Shown: positions 38,584-48,441 of the stretch, piece after piece | Position numbering within the stretch: position 1 is the first letter of the stretch | How the letters are laid out: each line of letters starts with the position of its first letter | NCBI RefSeq assembly: GCF_000719335.1 | Contig: NZ_JOGB01000009.1 | Location: forward strand, 177,390-241,389 | DNA from: Streptomyces sp. NRRL S-87 | GTDB taxonomy: Bacteria > Actinomycetota > Actinomycetes > Streptomycetales > Streptomycetaceae | Reading direction: 5' to 3' | Length of the DNA: 64,000 bases | Made by a program: the position numbers and the translations under genes | Notes under the pieces: model-generated | Database searches by the model: none | Seen by the model: only the letters and a program-made list of their open reading frames with translations | What the model was told of the DNA's origin: nothing

Positions 38584-39432
38584 TCAGCGCAGCTGCGACA
38601 GGTCCACGGAGTCCGAGGGTGCCGGGGTCTTGGTCGGGACCGGCTTGTTGAAGTCGGAGAAGGTGGCCTTCTCGCGGTTGCCCTTGGCGTCCTTGCCGTC
38701 GATGCGGAGGAGGTACGGCTCGTCCTGGGTGGACACGTAGAACGTGCCGGTCTCGCCGGCGTGGCGACTGTTGACGGCGATCGCGGGGGCACCGTCCACC
38801 TTCGTCTCCGCCCCCTTCGTGAGCTGCTCGCCGGCCGGCTTCGCGGTGAACTTCTCCTTGAAGTGGTTCAGGTCGCAGAAGAGGGAGAAGTCCTTCAGCA
38901 GCACGCTGTTGGTGGTGCCGTGCAGCCAGCGGCCGTTGATGAGCGCGATGGCGTCGTCCGCGGCGGGCCCCGGGATCTGGGAGCGCAGCAGTGCCTCGTC
39001 GAGCTTCATCCACACGTCCTGGCCGCGCTTGACGACGTCCGCCTTGCCGTTGTCGCCCGGCAGCTTGACGGTGCCGGTGCAGTTGCCCTGCGTGTCGAAG
39101 GCGATGTCGAGGCCCGTGGTGCCGGTGCGGTCGGTGAGCTCGGCCACCATGCGCATCGAGGTGGCGGCCTGCATCGCGGCGCGGGACTTGGCGGCGATGG
39201 TCTGGGCGCTCTGGTCCGCGATGCCGTTGTCGTCGGCCGCGGCCGTGCCGGCGGTGCCCGCCACGAGGACACCGACGGCACCGGCGGCCACGCACCGCGC
39301 CACGACCGTCGTTCTCCGGCTGCTTCGGTTGTTGCGGTTGTTGGGGCTTCTCCGGCTTCTCCGGCTTCTGCCGCTGTTCCCCCTGCTCCCGCTGCTCCGG
39401 TGCGGGGTCACCGCGTCCTCCGGTGCGAGCAT
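38584..39432 (-). CDS. Secreted LppX/LprG-like protein without lipobox
   Basis: This 282-residue protein has a basic Ser/Arg/Asn-rich N-terminus ([19 protein letters not shown]) and a hydrophobic signal core with cleavage near [12 protein letters not shown] beta-rich domain follows (about 75-260: [46 protein letters not shown]), resembling the LppX/LprAFG fold that binds lipids at the cell envelope. No Cys follows the signal, so it is secreted or membrane-tethered rather than lipidated. GGAGG lies seven bases before ATG 39432. The RRSRRSRR part is encoded by a short trinucleotide-like repeat. The function in Streptomyces is unknown. Confidence 0.75.
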   Translation of the reverse strand: MLAPEDAVTPHRSSGSRGNSGRSRRSRRSPNNRNNRSSRRTTVVARCVAAGAVGVLVAGTAGTAAADDNGIADQSAQTIAAKSRAAMQAATSMRMVAELTDRTGTTGLDIAFDTQGNCTGTVKLPGDNGKADVVKRGQDVWMKLDEALLRSQIPGPAADDAIALINGRWLHGTTNSVLLKDFSLFCDLNHFKEKFTAKPAGEQLTKGAETKVDGAPAIAVNSRHAGETGTFYVSTQDEPYLLRIDGKDAKGNREKATFSDFNKPVPTKTPAPSDSVDLSQLR

Positions 39433-39561
39433 CGCGCCACCTCCAGCCGCACGGGTGTCACCCGTTCAGCCTAGATCGGCACGTCACGCCCCGCAGTCCG
39501 GGCGCCCGCGGCCCGACCGCAGCGCGCTCAGGCGGCCCGGCCGTCCGGGGCGCTGCGGCGG

Positions 39562-40158
39562 TCAGGCCGCCAGCCGCCCGGGCCGCTGCGCCTCGAACTC
39601 GTGCAGGAACGCCTCGCAGAAGGCCTCCAGGTCGGCCGGCTTGCGACTGGTGATCAGGGCGCCGGGCGCCGCGTGGCACACCACCGACGGCTGGTCCTCC
39701 CAGCGGCCACCCGCGTTGCGGATGTCGGTGCGCAGGCTCGGCCACGAGGTCAGCGTCCGGCCGCGCACCACGTCCGCCTCGACGAGGGTCCAGGGCGCGT
39801 GGCAGATCGCGGCCACCGGCCTGCCCAGGCCGAAGAAGTGCCGTACGAAGGCCACCGCCTGCTCGTCGGTGCGCAGGGCGTCGGGGTTCGCGACGCCGCC
39901 GGGCAGCACCAGGGCGTCGTAGTCCTCCGCGGTGCTCCCGGCGACCAGCGCGTCCACGGGGTAGGTGCCCGCCCGGTCGAGGTGCCGGAACGCCTGGACG
40001 CGGCCGCGCTCGGTCGAGATGAGCACCGGTTCGCCGCCGGCGTCCCTGACCGCCCGCCATGGTTCGGTCAGCTCGACCTCCTCCACGCCCTCGGGGGCCA
40101 TCAGGAAGGCCACCCGCAGGCCCGTCAGTCCGTCGGTGCCGTTGCGCATGGCGCTCAC
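39562..40158 (-). CDS. DJ-1/PfpI-family protein (glutamine amidotransferase-like)
   Basis: This 198-residue protein starts LRVAFLMAPEGVEEVELTEP and has YDALVLPGGVANPDALR (about 80-96) and the nucleophile elbow VAAICHAPWTLVEA (about 115, Cys followed by His). These are hallmarks of PfpI/DJ-1 proteins such as protein deglycases and chaperones. RKPADLEAFCEAFLHEFE closes the domain. GTG 40158 is preferred because AGGAAGG stands just upstream; ATG 40149 is an alternative. It is probably a stress protein. The aidB-like gene upstream is separated by a repeat tract. Confidence 0.87.
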   Translation of the reverse strand: MSAMRNGTDGLTGLRVAFLMAPEGVEEVELTEPWRAVRDAGGEPVLISTERGRVQAFRHLDRAGTYPVDALVAGSTAEDYDALVLPGGVANPDALRTDEQAVAFVRHFFGLGRPVAAICHAPWTLVEADVVRGRTLTSWPSLRTDIRNAGGRWEDQPSVVCHAAPGALITSRKPADLEAFCEAFLHEFEAQRPGRLAA

Positions 40159-40192
40159 CGCCCTTCCTGGGTTCTGGGTTGCTTCGTGTCTG

Positions 40193-40264
40193 GTGCCTTG
40201 TGTGGTGCCTTGGGTGGTCCTTCGCGTGGTGCTTTGCGTGGTGCTTTGTGTGGTTCCTTGTGTC
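40193..40264. repeat. Six 12 bp tandem repeats (GTGCCTTGTGTG type)
   Basis: Six consecutive 12-base units start at 40193, 40205, 40217, 40229, 40241 and 40253, each close to GTGCCTTGTGTG, with weaker copies on both sides. The tract is G/T-rich on this strand, unlike any nearby DNA, and lies in the 250 bp gap between the aidB-like and pfpI genes. One minus-strand frame reads it as a Lys/Ala/Pro/His repeat, but no gene is supported. Confidence 0.75.
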
Positions 40265-40408
40265 TGGCGTGGTGTCTGGTGCCTGTGGGCCGGCCGCCCG
40301 GCTTGGCGTTGTCTGCTCGCACCCCGCCCCTGCCCCGTCGCGCGGGTTTCACGTGCGGGTGGCCGTGCTGATCGGGCGTCCCGGGTCGGGGGCGGGCCGT
40401 CCGGAGCC

Positions 40409-42043
40409 TCAGAGGGCCGTCGTGCGCGCCCGGTCCAGGATCGCCTGCGTGTCCACCCCCGGCGGGAGCGTGCCGAAGGCGCCGCCGTGGTCGCCGCCCA
40501 GGCGCGAGGCGCAGAAGGCGTCGGCCACGGCGGGCGGGGCGTACCGCTGGAGCAGCGAGGCCTGGAGGACCAGGGCCATCGTCTCGGTGAGGCGGCGGGC
40601 GCGGAACTCGGCCTCGGCCGGGTCGGCGAGCTGCTTGCGCAGCCCGGCGACGGCGGTGTCCAGGTGCCGGTCCGCCCCGGCGGCCCGCTCGACCTCGGTG
40701 AAGAAGGCGTCGACGGCCTCGGGCGCGCGGCCCATGGCGCGCAGGGTGTCGAGGGCGGCGACGTTGCCCGAGCCCTCCCAGATCGAGGACAGCGGGGCCT
40801 CCCGGTAGAGCCGGGGCATGCCGGAGTCCTCGATGTAGCCGTTGCCGCCGAAGCATTCGAGGGCTTCGGCGGCGTGCATCGGGGCGCGCTTGCAGACCCA
40901 GTACTTGGTGACGGCCAGGCCCAGGCGCCGGAAGAGGGCCTCGTCGGCGTCGCCCGCCACGGCGCGGTCGGTGGCGCCGGCCAGCCGCATCGCGACGGCG
41001 GTGGCGGCCTCCGACTCCAGGGCCAGGTCGGCGAGGACGTTGCGCATCAGGGGCTGGTCGATCAGGGCCTTGCCGAAGGCGTGCCGGTGGGTGGCGTGGT
41101 GGACGGCGCGGACCAGGCCGAGGCGCATGCCGGAGGCACCGCCGAGCACGCAGTCGAGCCGGGTCATGTTGACCATCTCGATGATGGTGGCCACGCCCCG
41201 GCCCTCGGCGCCGACGAGCCAGCCGTGCGCGCCCTCGTACTCGATCTCGGCGGAGGCGTTGGACTTGTTGCCGAGCTTGTCCTTCAGGCGCTGGAGGTGG
41301 AGGGAGTTGCGGGTGCCGTCGGGCAGGACGCGGGGCAGCAGGAAGCAGGACAGGCCGCCGGGGGCCTGCGCGAGGGTGAGGAACAGGTCCGACATCGGCG
41401 CGGAGGTGAACCACTTGTGGCCGGTGAGGCGGTACGTGCCGTCCGGTGCGGGGACGGCGGTGGTGGTGTTGGCGCGGACGTCGGAGCCGCCCTGCTTCTC
41501 GGTCATCGACATGCCGGCGATGAGGCCGGCCTTGGTGTCCGGGGCGCGCAGCCCGAAGTCGTAGGTGCGGGAGGCCAGCAGGGGCTCGAACCGGTCCGCG
41601 AGCCCGGGGGTGGCACGCAGGGCGGGTACGGCGGCGTAGGTCATCGATATCGGGCACGAGTGGCCGGCCTCGACCTGGCCCCAGACGTAGAACTTGGCGG
41701 CGCGGGCGACGTGGGCGCCGGGGCGGGGCTCCTGCCAGGGGGCGGCGTGCAGACCGTGGCGGACGGCGACGTTCATGAGCTCGTGCCAGTACGGGTGGAA
41801 CTCGACCTCGTCGACGCGGTGGCCGTAGCGGTCGTGGGTGCGCAGTACGGGCGGGTTCTCGTTGGCCAGCCGGCCCCAGTCGGCGGCCCGTTCGGAGCCG
41901 GCCAGAACGCCGAGCTCGTGCAGCTCGGCGGCGGCCCAGTCGGCGCCCTCGCGGGCGAGGGCCTCGGTGAGGGCGGGGTCGGCGGCGACGTCGTGGCCGA
42001 CGTGCGGCGGGACCTGGTTGGTGACTTCATGCGTCTGCGGCAA
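40409..42043 (-). CDS. AidB-type acyl-CoA dehydrogenase
   Basis: This 544-residue flavoprotein matches AidB-like proteins in length and in AGMSMTEKQGGSDVRANTT (FAD/substrate block, about 180), YRLTGHKWFTSAPMSD, ALECFGGNGYIEDSGMPRLY and SSIWEGSGNVAALDTL (catalytic Glu retained). E. coli AidB protects DNA from alkylation; others are isovaleryl-CoA-type dehydrogenases, so the role is open. I chose TTG 42043, which has GGAGG five bases upstream; a TTG at 42055 would overlap that site. The start lies inside the 3' end of the tetR gene, so the two are coupled and the TetR protein probably controls both. Confidence 0.87.
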   Translation of the reverse strand: MPQTHEVTNQVPPHVGHDVAADPALTEALAREGADWAAAELHELGVLAGSERAADWGRLANENPPVLRTHDRYGHRVDEVEFHPYWHELMNVAVRHGLHAAPWQEPRPGAHVARAAKFYVWGQVEAGHSCPISMTYAAVPALRATPGLADRFEPLLASRTYDFGLRAPDTKAGLIAGMSMTEKQGGSDVRANTTTAVPAPDGTYRLTGHKWFTSAPMSDLFLTLAQAPGGLSCFLLPRVLPDGTRNSLHLQRLKDKLGNKSNASAEIEYEGAHGWLVGAEGRGVATIIEMVNMTRLDCVLGGASGMRLGLVRAVHHATHRHAFGKALIDQPLMRNVLADLALESEAATAVAMRLAGATDRAVAGDADEALFRRLGLAVTKYWVCKRAPMHAAEALECFGGNGYIEDSGMPRLYREAPLSSIWEGSGNVAALDTLRAMGRAPEAVDAFFTEVERAAGADRHLDTAVAGLRKQLADPAEAEFRARRLTETMALVLQASLLQRYAPPAVADAFCASRLGGDHGGAFGTLPPGVDTQAILDRARTTAL

Positions 42044-42641
42044 CGTGTCCTCCAAGGGCGCGCAGGGTGAAGGTGGTCAGGGCGGGCACGACGTCCTCGG
42101 GCGCGGCGTCGCCGTCGGCGAGCGGGCCCACGAGGGCCTCGGCGACGGCGCCCACGAGGGCGGCGGCGGTCAGGTCGGGGGCCTGGGGCGGGAGTTCGCC
42201 GCTGGCGGCGCCCTCGGCGACCAGTCCGGCGAACACGTCGCGGAAGGCCCGGCGGAAGACCAGCCGCTCCGTGTCGACGGCCGGGTCGACGGGTTCGGCG
42301 AGCAGCGCGAAGGCGCGCCGGGGGGCGGCCAGGGCGCGTACGGCGAAGGTCTCGACGGCGGCGGCGGTGCGTTCGGCGGCCGTGCCGGGGCCGGCCGCGG
42401 CGGCGGTGACGGCCTCGACCTCGCGGGCGACGAGGGTGCGGAAGAGGCCGGCGGCCAGCTCGGACTTGCCGGAGAACGACTGGTAGACGCTGCCGGTGGA
42501 GACGCCGGCCTCGGCGGCGATGGCGGCGACGGAGCAGCCGGCGTACCCCTCGCGGGAGAGGAGGCGGACTGCGGCCTCCAGCACCCGCTCGCGGCGGGCG
42601 TCGAGGCGGGCCTGGACGGCGGGGGTCCTGCGGTAGGGCAT
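42027..42641 (-). CDS. TetR-family transcriptional regulator
   Basis: This 204-residue repressor has an N-terminal HTH ([39 protein letters not shown], about 15-60) and a helical ligand domain. It starts at ATG 42641, directly beside a perfect 11 bp-arm palindrome that is a strong candidate for its operator. It is co-transcribed with the AidB-type gene, with a 17 bp overlap. The ligand is unknown, but an acyl-CoA or aliphatic compound would fit the partner gene. Confidence 0.9.
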   Translation of the reverse strand: MPYRRTPAVQARLDARRERVLEAAVRLLSREGYAGCSVAAIAAEAGVSTGSVYQSFSGKSELAAGLFRTLVAREVEAVTAAAAGPGTAAERTAAAVETFAVRALAAPRRAFALLAEPVDPAVDTERLVFRRAFRDVFAGLVAEGAASGELPPQAPDLTAAALVGAVAEALVGPLADGDAAPEDVVPALTTFTLRALGGHVAADA

Positions 42642-42645
42642 GGAA

Positions 42646-42676
42646 GGATTGAAGCACCGATTCACTGCTTCAATCC
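42646..42676. promoter_or_regulatory. TetR operator, perfect 11 bp-arm palindrome
   Basis: GGATTGAAGCA and TGCTTCAATCC are exact inverted arms around a nine-base spacer, five bases upstream of the tetR ATG. Length, symmetry and position are those of a TetR autoregulatory operator. It may also affect the divergent phospholipase D gene. Confidence 0.8.
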
Positions 42677-42843
42677 AGTCCCCGGAACGGGTGGGCCGCG
42701 CAGGGCGGGCACGAGGTGAAGGGGGCGCGGCGGCACGGTGGCCGAAAGGTGCCGAGATCTCCGTACTTGCTGGTAACTTCCTGGAGTTGATCTTGCGGGC
42801 CGGTCGCTCCGGCCCCGAACCCCCCTCATGCAAGGACGCTCCA

Positions 42844-44478
42844 TTGGCTGCCTTCCGGCTCAACCGCACCACCTCACACCTCGCCCGCGCCTCCGTCTCC
42901 GCCCTCACCCTCGCGGCCGCGCTCGCCCTCCCCGTCCCGGCCGCCGGTGCCGCCGACGCCGCGACCGGGTCCGCGACCCCGCACCTCGACGCCGTCGAGC
43001 AGGTGCTGCGCCAGGTCTCGCCCGGCCTCGAGGGCCAGATCTGGGAGCGCACCGCCGGCAACCGGCTCGACTCCTCGGCCCCCGAGGGCGCCGACTGGCT
43101 GCTGCAGACCCCCGGCTGCTGGGGCGACGCCTCCTGCACCGACCGCCCCGGCTCCCGGCGGCTGCTGGCCAAGATGACGGAGAACATCGCGCAGGCCACC
43201 CGTACAGTCGACATATCGACTCTCGCGCCGTTCCCCAACGGCGCGTTCCAGGACGCGATCGTGGCGGGCCTGAAGGCCTCGGCGGCCAAGGGCAACAAGC
43301 TGACCGTGCGCGTCCTGGTCGGTGCGGCGCCGCTCTACCACGCGAACGTCGTCCCCTCGAAGTACCGCGACGAGCTGGTCGCGAAGCTGGGCCCGGCGGC
43401 CGCGAACGTCACCCTCAACGTGGCCTCGATGACCACCTCGAAGACGGCGTTCTCCTGGAACCACTCCAAGCTGCTCGTCGTCGACGGCCGCTCCGCGATC
43501 ACCGGCGGCATCAACGACTGGAAGGACGACTACCTCGACACCGCTCACCCGGTGGCCGACGTCGACCTCGCCCTGACCGGCCCCGCCGCCGGCTCCGCCT
43601 CCCGCTACCTCGACGCGCTGTGGGCCTGGACCTGCCAGAACAAGAGCAACCCGCTGACCGTCTGGTTCGCCTCCTCCAACGGCGCCGGCTGCCTGCCGAC
43701 CCTCAACGCCGCCCCCGCGGCACCGGTCGCCGAAGGCGACGTCCCGGTCATCGCCGTCGGCGGTCTCGGCGTCGGCATCAAGAGCTCCGACCCCGCCTCG
43801 CGCTTCGCCCCGGTGCTGCCGACCGCCCCCGACACCAAGTGCACGGTCGGTCTGCACGACAACACCAACGCCGACCGCGACTACGACACGGTCAACCCCG
43901 AGGAGAGCGCGCTGCGCACCCTCGTCGCGAGCGCCACCCGGCACGTCGAGATCTCCCAGCAGGACGTCAACGCCACCTGCCCGCCGCTGCCGCGCTACGA
44001 CGTCCGGCTGTACGACACCCTCGCCGCGAAGCTGGCCGCGGGCGTCAAGGTCCGCATCGTCGTCAGCGACCCGGCCAACCGCGGCGCCGTGGGCAGCGGC
44101 GGCTACTCGCAGATCAAGTCCCTGTCCGAGATCAGCGACGCGCTGCGCGGCCGCCTCGCGCTGGTGACCGGCGACCAGGCCACCGCCCGCACCGCGATGT
44201 GCAGCAACCTCCAGCTGGCCACGTTCCGCAGCTCCGACTCCCCGACGTGGGCCGACGGCCACCCGTACGCCCAGCACCACAAGCTGGTCTCGGTGGACGA
44301 CTCCGCCTTCTACATCGGCTCGAAGAACCTGTACCCGTCCTGGCTCCAGGACTTCGGCTACGTCGTCGAGAGCCCGAAGGCCGCGGCCCAGGTCGGTTCG
44401 GACCTGCTCGCCCCGCAGTGGAAGTACTCGCGGGCGACCGCGACGTACGACTACGAGCGCGGCGTCTGCCAGGGCTGA
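42844..44478 (+). CDS. pld: Secreted phospholipase D (Streptomyces type)
   Basis: This 544-residue enzyme hydrolyses phosphatidylcholine to phosphatidic acid and choline and in this family also transphosphatidylates. A signal peptide (about 1-38, [19 protein letters not shown]) is followed by a mature start near [20 protein letters not shown]. Both HKD motifs are intact: [11 protein letters not shown] (about 203) and [10 protein letters not shown] (about 478), with GGIND and [15 protein letters not shown] following. It ends with [12 protein letters not shown], as known Streptomyces PLDs do. The start is TTG 42844 with AAGGA seven bases upstream; earlier ATGs are out of place relative to the signal peptide. 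A terminator hairpin follows. Confidence 0.93.
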   Translation: MAAFRLNRTTSHLARASVSALTLAAALALPVPAAGAADAATGSATPHLDAVEQVLRQVSPGLEGQIWERTAGNRLDSSAPEGADWLLQTPGCWGDASCTDRPGSRRLLAKMTENIAQATRTVDISTLAPFPNGAFQDAIVAGLKASAAKGNKLTVRVLVGAAPLYHANVVPSKYRDELVAKLGPAAANVTLNVASMTTSKTAFSWNHSKLLVVDGRSAITGGINDWKDDYLDTAHPVADVDLALTGPAAGSASRYLDALWAWTCQNKSNPLTVWFASSNGAGCLPTLNAAPAAPVAEGDVPVIAVGGLGVGIKSSDPASRFAPVLPTAPDTKCTVGLHDNTNADRDYDTVNPEESALRTLVASATRHVEISQQDVNATCPPLPRYDVRLYDTLAAKLAAGVKVRIVVSDPANRGAVGSGGYSQIKSLSEISDALRGRLALVTGDQATARTAMCSNLQLATFRSSDSPTWADGHPYAQHHKLVSVDDSAFYIGSKNLYPSWLQDFGYVVESPKAAAQVGSDLLAPQWKYSRATATYDYERGVCQG

Positions 44479-44486
44479 CGTCGCAC

Positions 44487-44514
44487 CGGGGGGCCGGCCG
44501 CGTCCGGCCCCCCG
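44487..44514 (+). terminator. Hairpin terminator after pld
   Basis: CGGGGGGCCGG and CCGGCCCCCCG pair perfectly over 11 positions around the six-base loop CCGCGT, eight bases after the stop. Confidence 0.8.
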
Positions 44515-44731
44515 TACGACCCCCGGTACCGGGCGCGTCCCGCTGCCGGGCGCGTCCCGGTCCGGCCGCCCGTGCCCGTGTTTCGGTGGTTCACCGGGCC
44601 GGCCCGGAGGGCCCTGGCGCAGCGGGTCCGACGCCGGTGCCGCACCGGCCGACGACGCCGGTGCGGGCGGCCACCCGGTGCTGCGCTCGACCACCCGCGT
44701 GGAGCGCCGGGTCGGGGCGGCCCGTCGGGGG

Positions 44732-44737
44732 TAGCCT
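44732..44737 (+). promoter_or_regulatory. -10 box TAGCCT for leaderless dhaK mRNA
   Basis: TAGCCT is six bases before the dhaK ATG and no ribosome binding site is present, so the operon transcript probably begins at the start codon. Confidence 0.5.
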
Positions 44738-44743
44738 CCGACC

Positions 44744-45736
44744 ATGAGGATGCTGATCAACGCTCCCGAGACCGTGGTCGCCGACGCGCTGCGCGGGATG
44801 GCCGCCGCGCATCCTGAGCTGAGGGTCGACGTCGAGCGGCGCGTCGTGGTGCGCGGTGACGCGCCCATGGCCGGGCACGTGGCGGTGGTCTCCGGCGGCG
44901 GGTCCGGGCACGAGCCGCTGCACGCCGGGTTCGTGGGGCCGGGGATGCTGACCGCGGCCTGTCCCGGCGAAGTGTTCACCTCACCCGTGCCGGACCAGAT
45001 GGTGCGGGCCGCGGCGGCCGTGGACGCCGGCGCGGGAGTGCTGTTCGTCGTCAAGAACTACACCGGTGACGTCCTGAACTTCGACATGGCCGCCGAACTC
45101 GCCGAGGACGACGGCCTGCGCGTGGAGCGCGTCCTCGTCAACGACGACGCGGCGGTCAGCGACAGCCTGTACACCGCGGGCCGCCGCGGCACCGGCGCCA
45201 CGCTGTTCGTCGAGAAGCTCGCCGGTGCGTCGGCGGAGGAGGGCGCCCCGCTGCAGCACGTGACTGCCGTGGCCCGCCGGGTGAACGACTCCTCCCGCAG
45301 CTTCGGCGTGGCGCTCAGCCCCTGCACCACGCCCGCCAAGGGCAGTCCCACCTTCGAACTCCCCGACGGCGAGCTGGAGCTGGGCGTCGGCATCCACGGC
45401 GAGCCGGGCCGCGAGCGGCGCCCGATGATGACCTCCCGCGAGATCGCCGACTACGCGGTCGGCGCCGTGCTCGACGACCTCCGCCCGCAAGGACCCGTCC
45501 TGGCGCTCGTCAACGGCATGGGCGCGACCCCGCTGCTCGAGCTGTACGGGTTCGCCGCCGAGGTCCGCCGGGTGCTCGACGCGCGCCGGGTCCCGGTGGC
45601 CCGCACCCTCGTCGGGAACTACGTCACGTCGCTGGACATGGCGGGCTGTTCGGTCACCCTGTGCGCGGTGGACGACGAGCTGGTGCGCCTGTGGGACGCG
45701 CCCGTCCGGACACCTGCCCTGCGCTGGGGGTGCTGA
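44744..45736 (+). CDS. dhaK: Dihydroxyacetone kinase, substrate-binding subunit DhaK
   Basis: This 330-residue subunit binds dihydroxyacetone covalently through a His and presents it to DhaL. Seen are VAVVSGGGSGHEPLHAGFVG (about 47-66), VKNYTGDVLNFDMAAE (about 103), VNDDAA, RRGTGATLFVEKLAGA and the hemiaminal His in ELGVGIHGEPG (about 218). It is the first gene of dhaKLM. A 172 bp gap rich in heptamer repeats separates it from dhaL, unusual for genes whose products act in fixed ratio. Confidence 0.94.
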   Translation: MRMLINAPETVVADALRGMAAAHPELRVDVERRVVVRGDAPMAGHVAVVSGGGSGHEPLHAGFVGPGMLTAACPGEVFTSPVPDQMVRAAAAVDAGAGVLFVVKNYTGDVLNFDMAAELAEDDGLRVERVLVNDDAAVSDSLYTAGRRGTGATLFVEKLAGASAEEGAPLQHVTAVARRVNDSSRSFGVALSPCTTPAKGSPTFELPDGELELGVGIHGEPGRERRPMMTSREIADYAVGAVLDDLRPQGPVLALVNGMGATPLLELYGFAAEVRRVLDARRVPVARTLVGNYVTSLDMAGCSVTLCAVDDELVRLWDAPVRTPALRWGC

Positions 45737-45793
45737 CCGGCCGCCGTACGCCGCGCCCGCCCGCGCACCGAGCCCGACGGGCCGCCACGATCC

Positions 45794-45848
45794 GACCCAC
45801 GACCCACGACCCACGACCCGCGCCTCACGAACCACGACCACGAACCAC
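45794..45848. repeat. Heptamer tandem repeats between dhaK and dhaL
   Basis: About eight units of GACCCAC or close variants (GAACCAC, GACCCGC) lie end to end. The tract is C/A-rich on this strand and probably unstructured in the mRNA. It lies in the spacer of a single operon. Confidence 0.7.
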
Positions 45849-45908
45849 GAGTCCGCAGACCCAGGGACCGCGAACCCGCGAACCACGACGACGACCGGAG
45901 GAGACCCG

Positions 45909-46528
<620 letters not shown>

Positions 46529-46532
<4 letters not shown>

Positions 46533-46939
46533 CCACGGAGCCGCAGGTGGGGATCGTGCTGGTCTCGCACAGCGCGCGGGTGGCGGAGTCGGTCGCCGAG
46601 CTGGCCCGGGGACTGGCCGCGGGCGGGCCGCCGGTGCCGCTGGCCACGGCGGGCGGGACCGCGGACGGCGGGCTGGGCACCAGCGCCGAACTGATCGTCG
46701 CGGCCGCCCGCGCGGTGGACCGCGGGGCGGGCGTCGCCCTGCTGGCCGACCTCGGCAGCGCCGTCCTGACGGTGAAGGCCCTGCTGGCCGAGGAGGACGA
46801 ACTCCCGGAGGGCACCGTCCTGGTGGACGCCCCCTTCGTCGAGGGTGCGGTCTCGGCGGTGGTGACCGCCTCCGCCGGCGCGAACGTCGAGGCGGTGGCC
46901 GCCGCGGCGGCGGACGCGTACGCCTACCGCAAGGTCTGA
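46529..46939 (+). CDS. dhaM: Dihydroxyacetone kinase phosphotransfer subunit DhaM
   Basis: This 136-residue protein is a single PTS EIIA-mannose-type domain: VGIVLVSHSARVAESVAEL has the phospho-accepting His near residue 13, and LLADLGSAVLTVKAL follows. It relays phosphate from PEP via EI and HPr (encoded elsewhere) to the ADP on DhaL. The HPr and EI domains found fused in E. coli DhaM are absent, as in many actinobacteria. The start overlaps dhaL. Confidence 0.92.
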
Positions 46940-46958
46940 GGCCGAACCGGCCGGGCGG

Positions 46959-47732
46959 CTACAGCGGTTCGCCCTCGATGGCGGTGTACGCCGTGCGCAG
47001 GGAGTCGACGACCTCGTGGGATCCGGGCAGTTCGATGCCGTCGATGCCGCCGACCGCCCGGACCCCGATGGCCGCGTTGGTCGCGAAGGCCGCCCGGACG
47101 GAGGGCAGTTCGTCGAGGTGGACCGGCCTCGTGACGTGGTCGTGGGCGCCCTTGAGGAGGTCCATCGTCACCCCGTGGAGGCACTGGGCGCTCGGCCAGA
47201 CCACCCGGCTCCCGTCGTGGAAGCCGATGTTCCAGGTGGCGCCCTCGGATACGGTCCGGTCCCGGTCGAGGAAGAGCGCGTCGTCGAAGCCGTCCAGCTG
47301 GGCCCGGCGCCGGTGGTGCAGGCCGGCGAAGAGGCCGACGCTCTTCACGCCCGGTACGTCGCGCACGTACACCGTGGACCGCACGCGCAGCGGCGGGAGC
47401 GGCAGGGCTCCGGCAGGTCGTGAGGTCACGAGCACCTGCGGGTCGTCGGCCGTCGCCGGGTGCCCGAGGTCGAGGGTGGGGTCGAAGACCGTCACGCGGA
47501 CCGTCGTGGAGCCCGTCCCGGGGACGGCGCGGCGCGCCAGCTCGCGGACCCGCTGCACGTCGAGGTCGACCCCGAAGAGCGTCCGGCAGTCGCGCCGCAG
47601 CCGCTGCAGGTGCAGCCCCAGGCCGCGTACCCGCCCGTCGTCGACCCGCATGGTCGTGAAGTGTCCGTAGTTGGTCAGCGCCAGGCTCTGGAGCTGGGCG
47701 AGCCCGACCGGCTCTCCGTTGAGTTCTGCCAC
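46959..47732 (-). CDS. Aminotransferase class IV family protein
   Basis: This 257-residue PLP fold-type IV protein has GLGLHLQRLRRDCRTLFGV (substrate phosphate/Arg region), the PLP-lysine segment YVRDVPGVKSVGLFAGLHHR (about 125-144) and VSEGATWNIGFHDGSRVVWP (about 160). LHGVTMDLLKG near 187 completes the family pattern. It could be a D-amino-acid or branched-chain transaminase or a 4-amino-4-deoxychorismate lyase; several motifs are diverged, so I leave the reaction open. The start GTG 47732 has no strong ribosome binding site. It is convergent with dhaM, 19 bp apart. Confidence 0.83.
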   Translation of the reverse strand: MAELNGEPVGLAQLQSLALTNYGHFTTMRVDDGRVRGLGLHLQRLRRDCRTLFGVDLDVQRVRELARRAVPGTGSTTVRVTVFDPTLDLGHPATADDPQVLVTSRPAGALPLPPLRVRSTVYVRDVPGVKSVGLFAGLHHRRRAQLDGFDDALFLDRDRTVSEGATWNIGFHDGSRVVWPSAQCLHGVTMDLLKGAHDHVTRPVHLDELPSVRAAFATNAAIGVRAVGGIDGIELPGSHEVVDSLRTAYTAIEGEPL

Positions 47733-47783
47733 GCGGCCAGGATGCCACCCCGGTCAGGTCTCGCCGGCCGGCCGGCGAGGTGG

Positions 47784-47819
47784 CGTGCCGGCGGACGGCC
47801 GCGGACGTCCGCCGGCACG
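47784..47819 (-). terminator. 14 bp hairpin after the S4-domain gene
   Basis: CGTGCCGGCGGACG and CGTCCGCCGGCACG form a perfect 14-base-pair stem with an eight-base loop, 17 bases beyond the S4 gene's stop. A 20-base perfect palindrome CTCGCCGG-CCGG-CCGGCGAG follows at 47760-47779. Confidence 0.75.
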
Positions 47820-47835
47820 GGCGCCGGGACCGGGG

Positions 47836-48231
47836 TCAGCGGCCGCGGAGGGCGTCGGTGTCGCGGCGCTCGCGCTTGGTGGGGCGTCCGGCGCCGCGGT
47901 CGCGCAGGCCGGTCGCGGCGCGCTCGACGCGGGTGGGGGGCGGGGGGCTCTTGTCGATGAGGCACTCGGCCGCCACCGGGGCGCCGACCCGCTTGGTGAG
48001 GGTGCGCTGCACGATCACGATGCGCTCGCGGCCCTCGTGGAAGAGCCGCACCTCGTCCCCCGGCTTGACCGGTTGCGCCGGCTTGGCGCGCTCCCCGTTG
48101 ACCCGTACGTGCCCCGCCCGGCAGGCCGCGGCCGCCGCGGAGCGGGTCCTGGTGAGCCGTACGGACCAGATCCAGCTGTCCACGCGCGCGGAGCCGCCCT
48201 GGTCAGGGAGGGGAGAAGCCTGTGCAGACAT
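47836..48231 (-). CDS. S4-domain RNA-binding protein (Hsp15/HslR-like)
   Basis: This 131-residue protein has an S4 domain at about 15-75: ARVDSWIWSVRLTRTRSAAA, then ACRAGHVRVNGERAKPAQPV. These match Hsp15, which binds stalled 50S subunits carrying nascent peptidyl-tRNA. The C-terminal region TGLRDRGAGRPTKRERRDTD is basic, as in the family. It is a single gene flanked by terminators; the upstream gap to modA is divergent. Confidence 0.88.
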   Translation of the reverse strand: MSAQASPLPDQGGSARVDSWIWSVRLTRTRSAAAAACRAGHVRVNGERAKPAQPVKPGDEVRLFHEGRERIVIVQRTLTKRVGAPVAAECLIDKSPPPPTRVERAATGLRDRGAGRPTKRERRDTDALRGR

Positions 48232-48315
48232 ATGAGGACTCTAGCCGGGATCGCACCGCGGTTGTCGGAATAACCAACGACTTCGGCATCTGCCATGTGG
48301 AAGCCGCCGAGAGAA

Positions 48316-48345
48316 TTGCAAATGCCGCCATCATCCCCCTACCTT
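48316..48345 (+). promoter_or_regulatory. Candidate promoter of modA
   Basis: TTGCAA (48316-48321) and TACCTT (48340-48345) are separated by 18 bases, a reasonable sigma-70-type promoter about 96 bp upstream of the modA start. The surrounding DNA (48230-48330) is noticeably less GC-rich. Confidence 0.4.
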
Positions 48346-48441
48346 GTGGCGCATGCCCGACGCCACGCCGCCCGTCACCGGTGGGGCGCACCCGTCGCGG
48401 ACCGGCCGGGCCGGCCCGCAGCCACGAGGAGTCCGACCCTC

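Noticed and set aside
40193..40264. CRISPR-like array
   Set aside because: Units are contiguous 12-mers with no spacers, and no cas gene is nearby.
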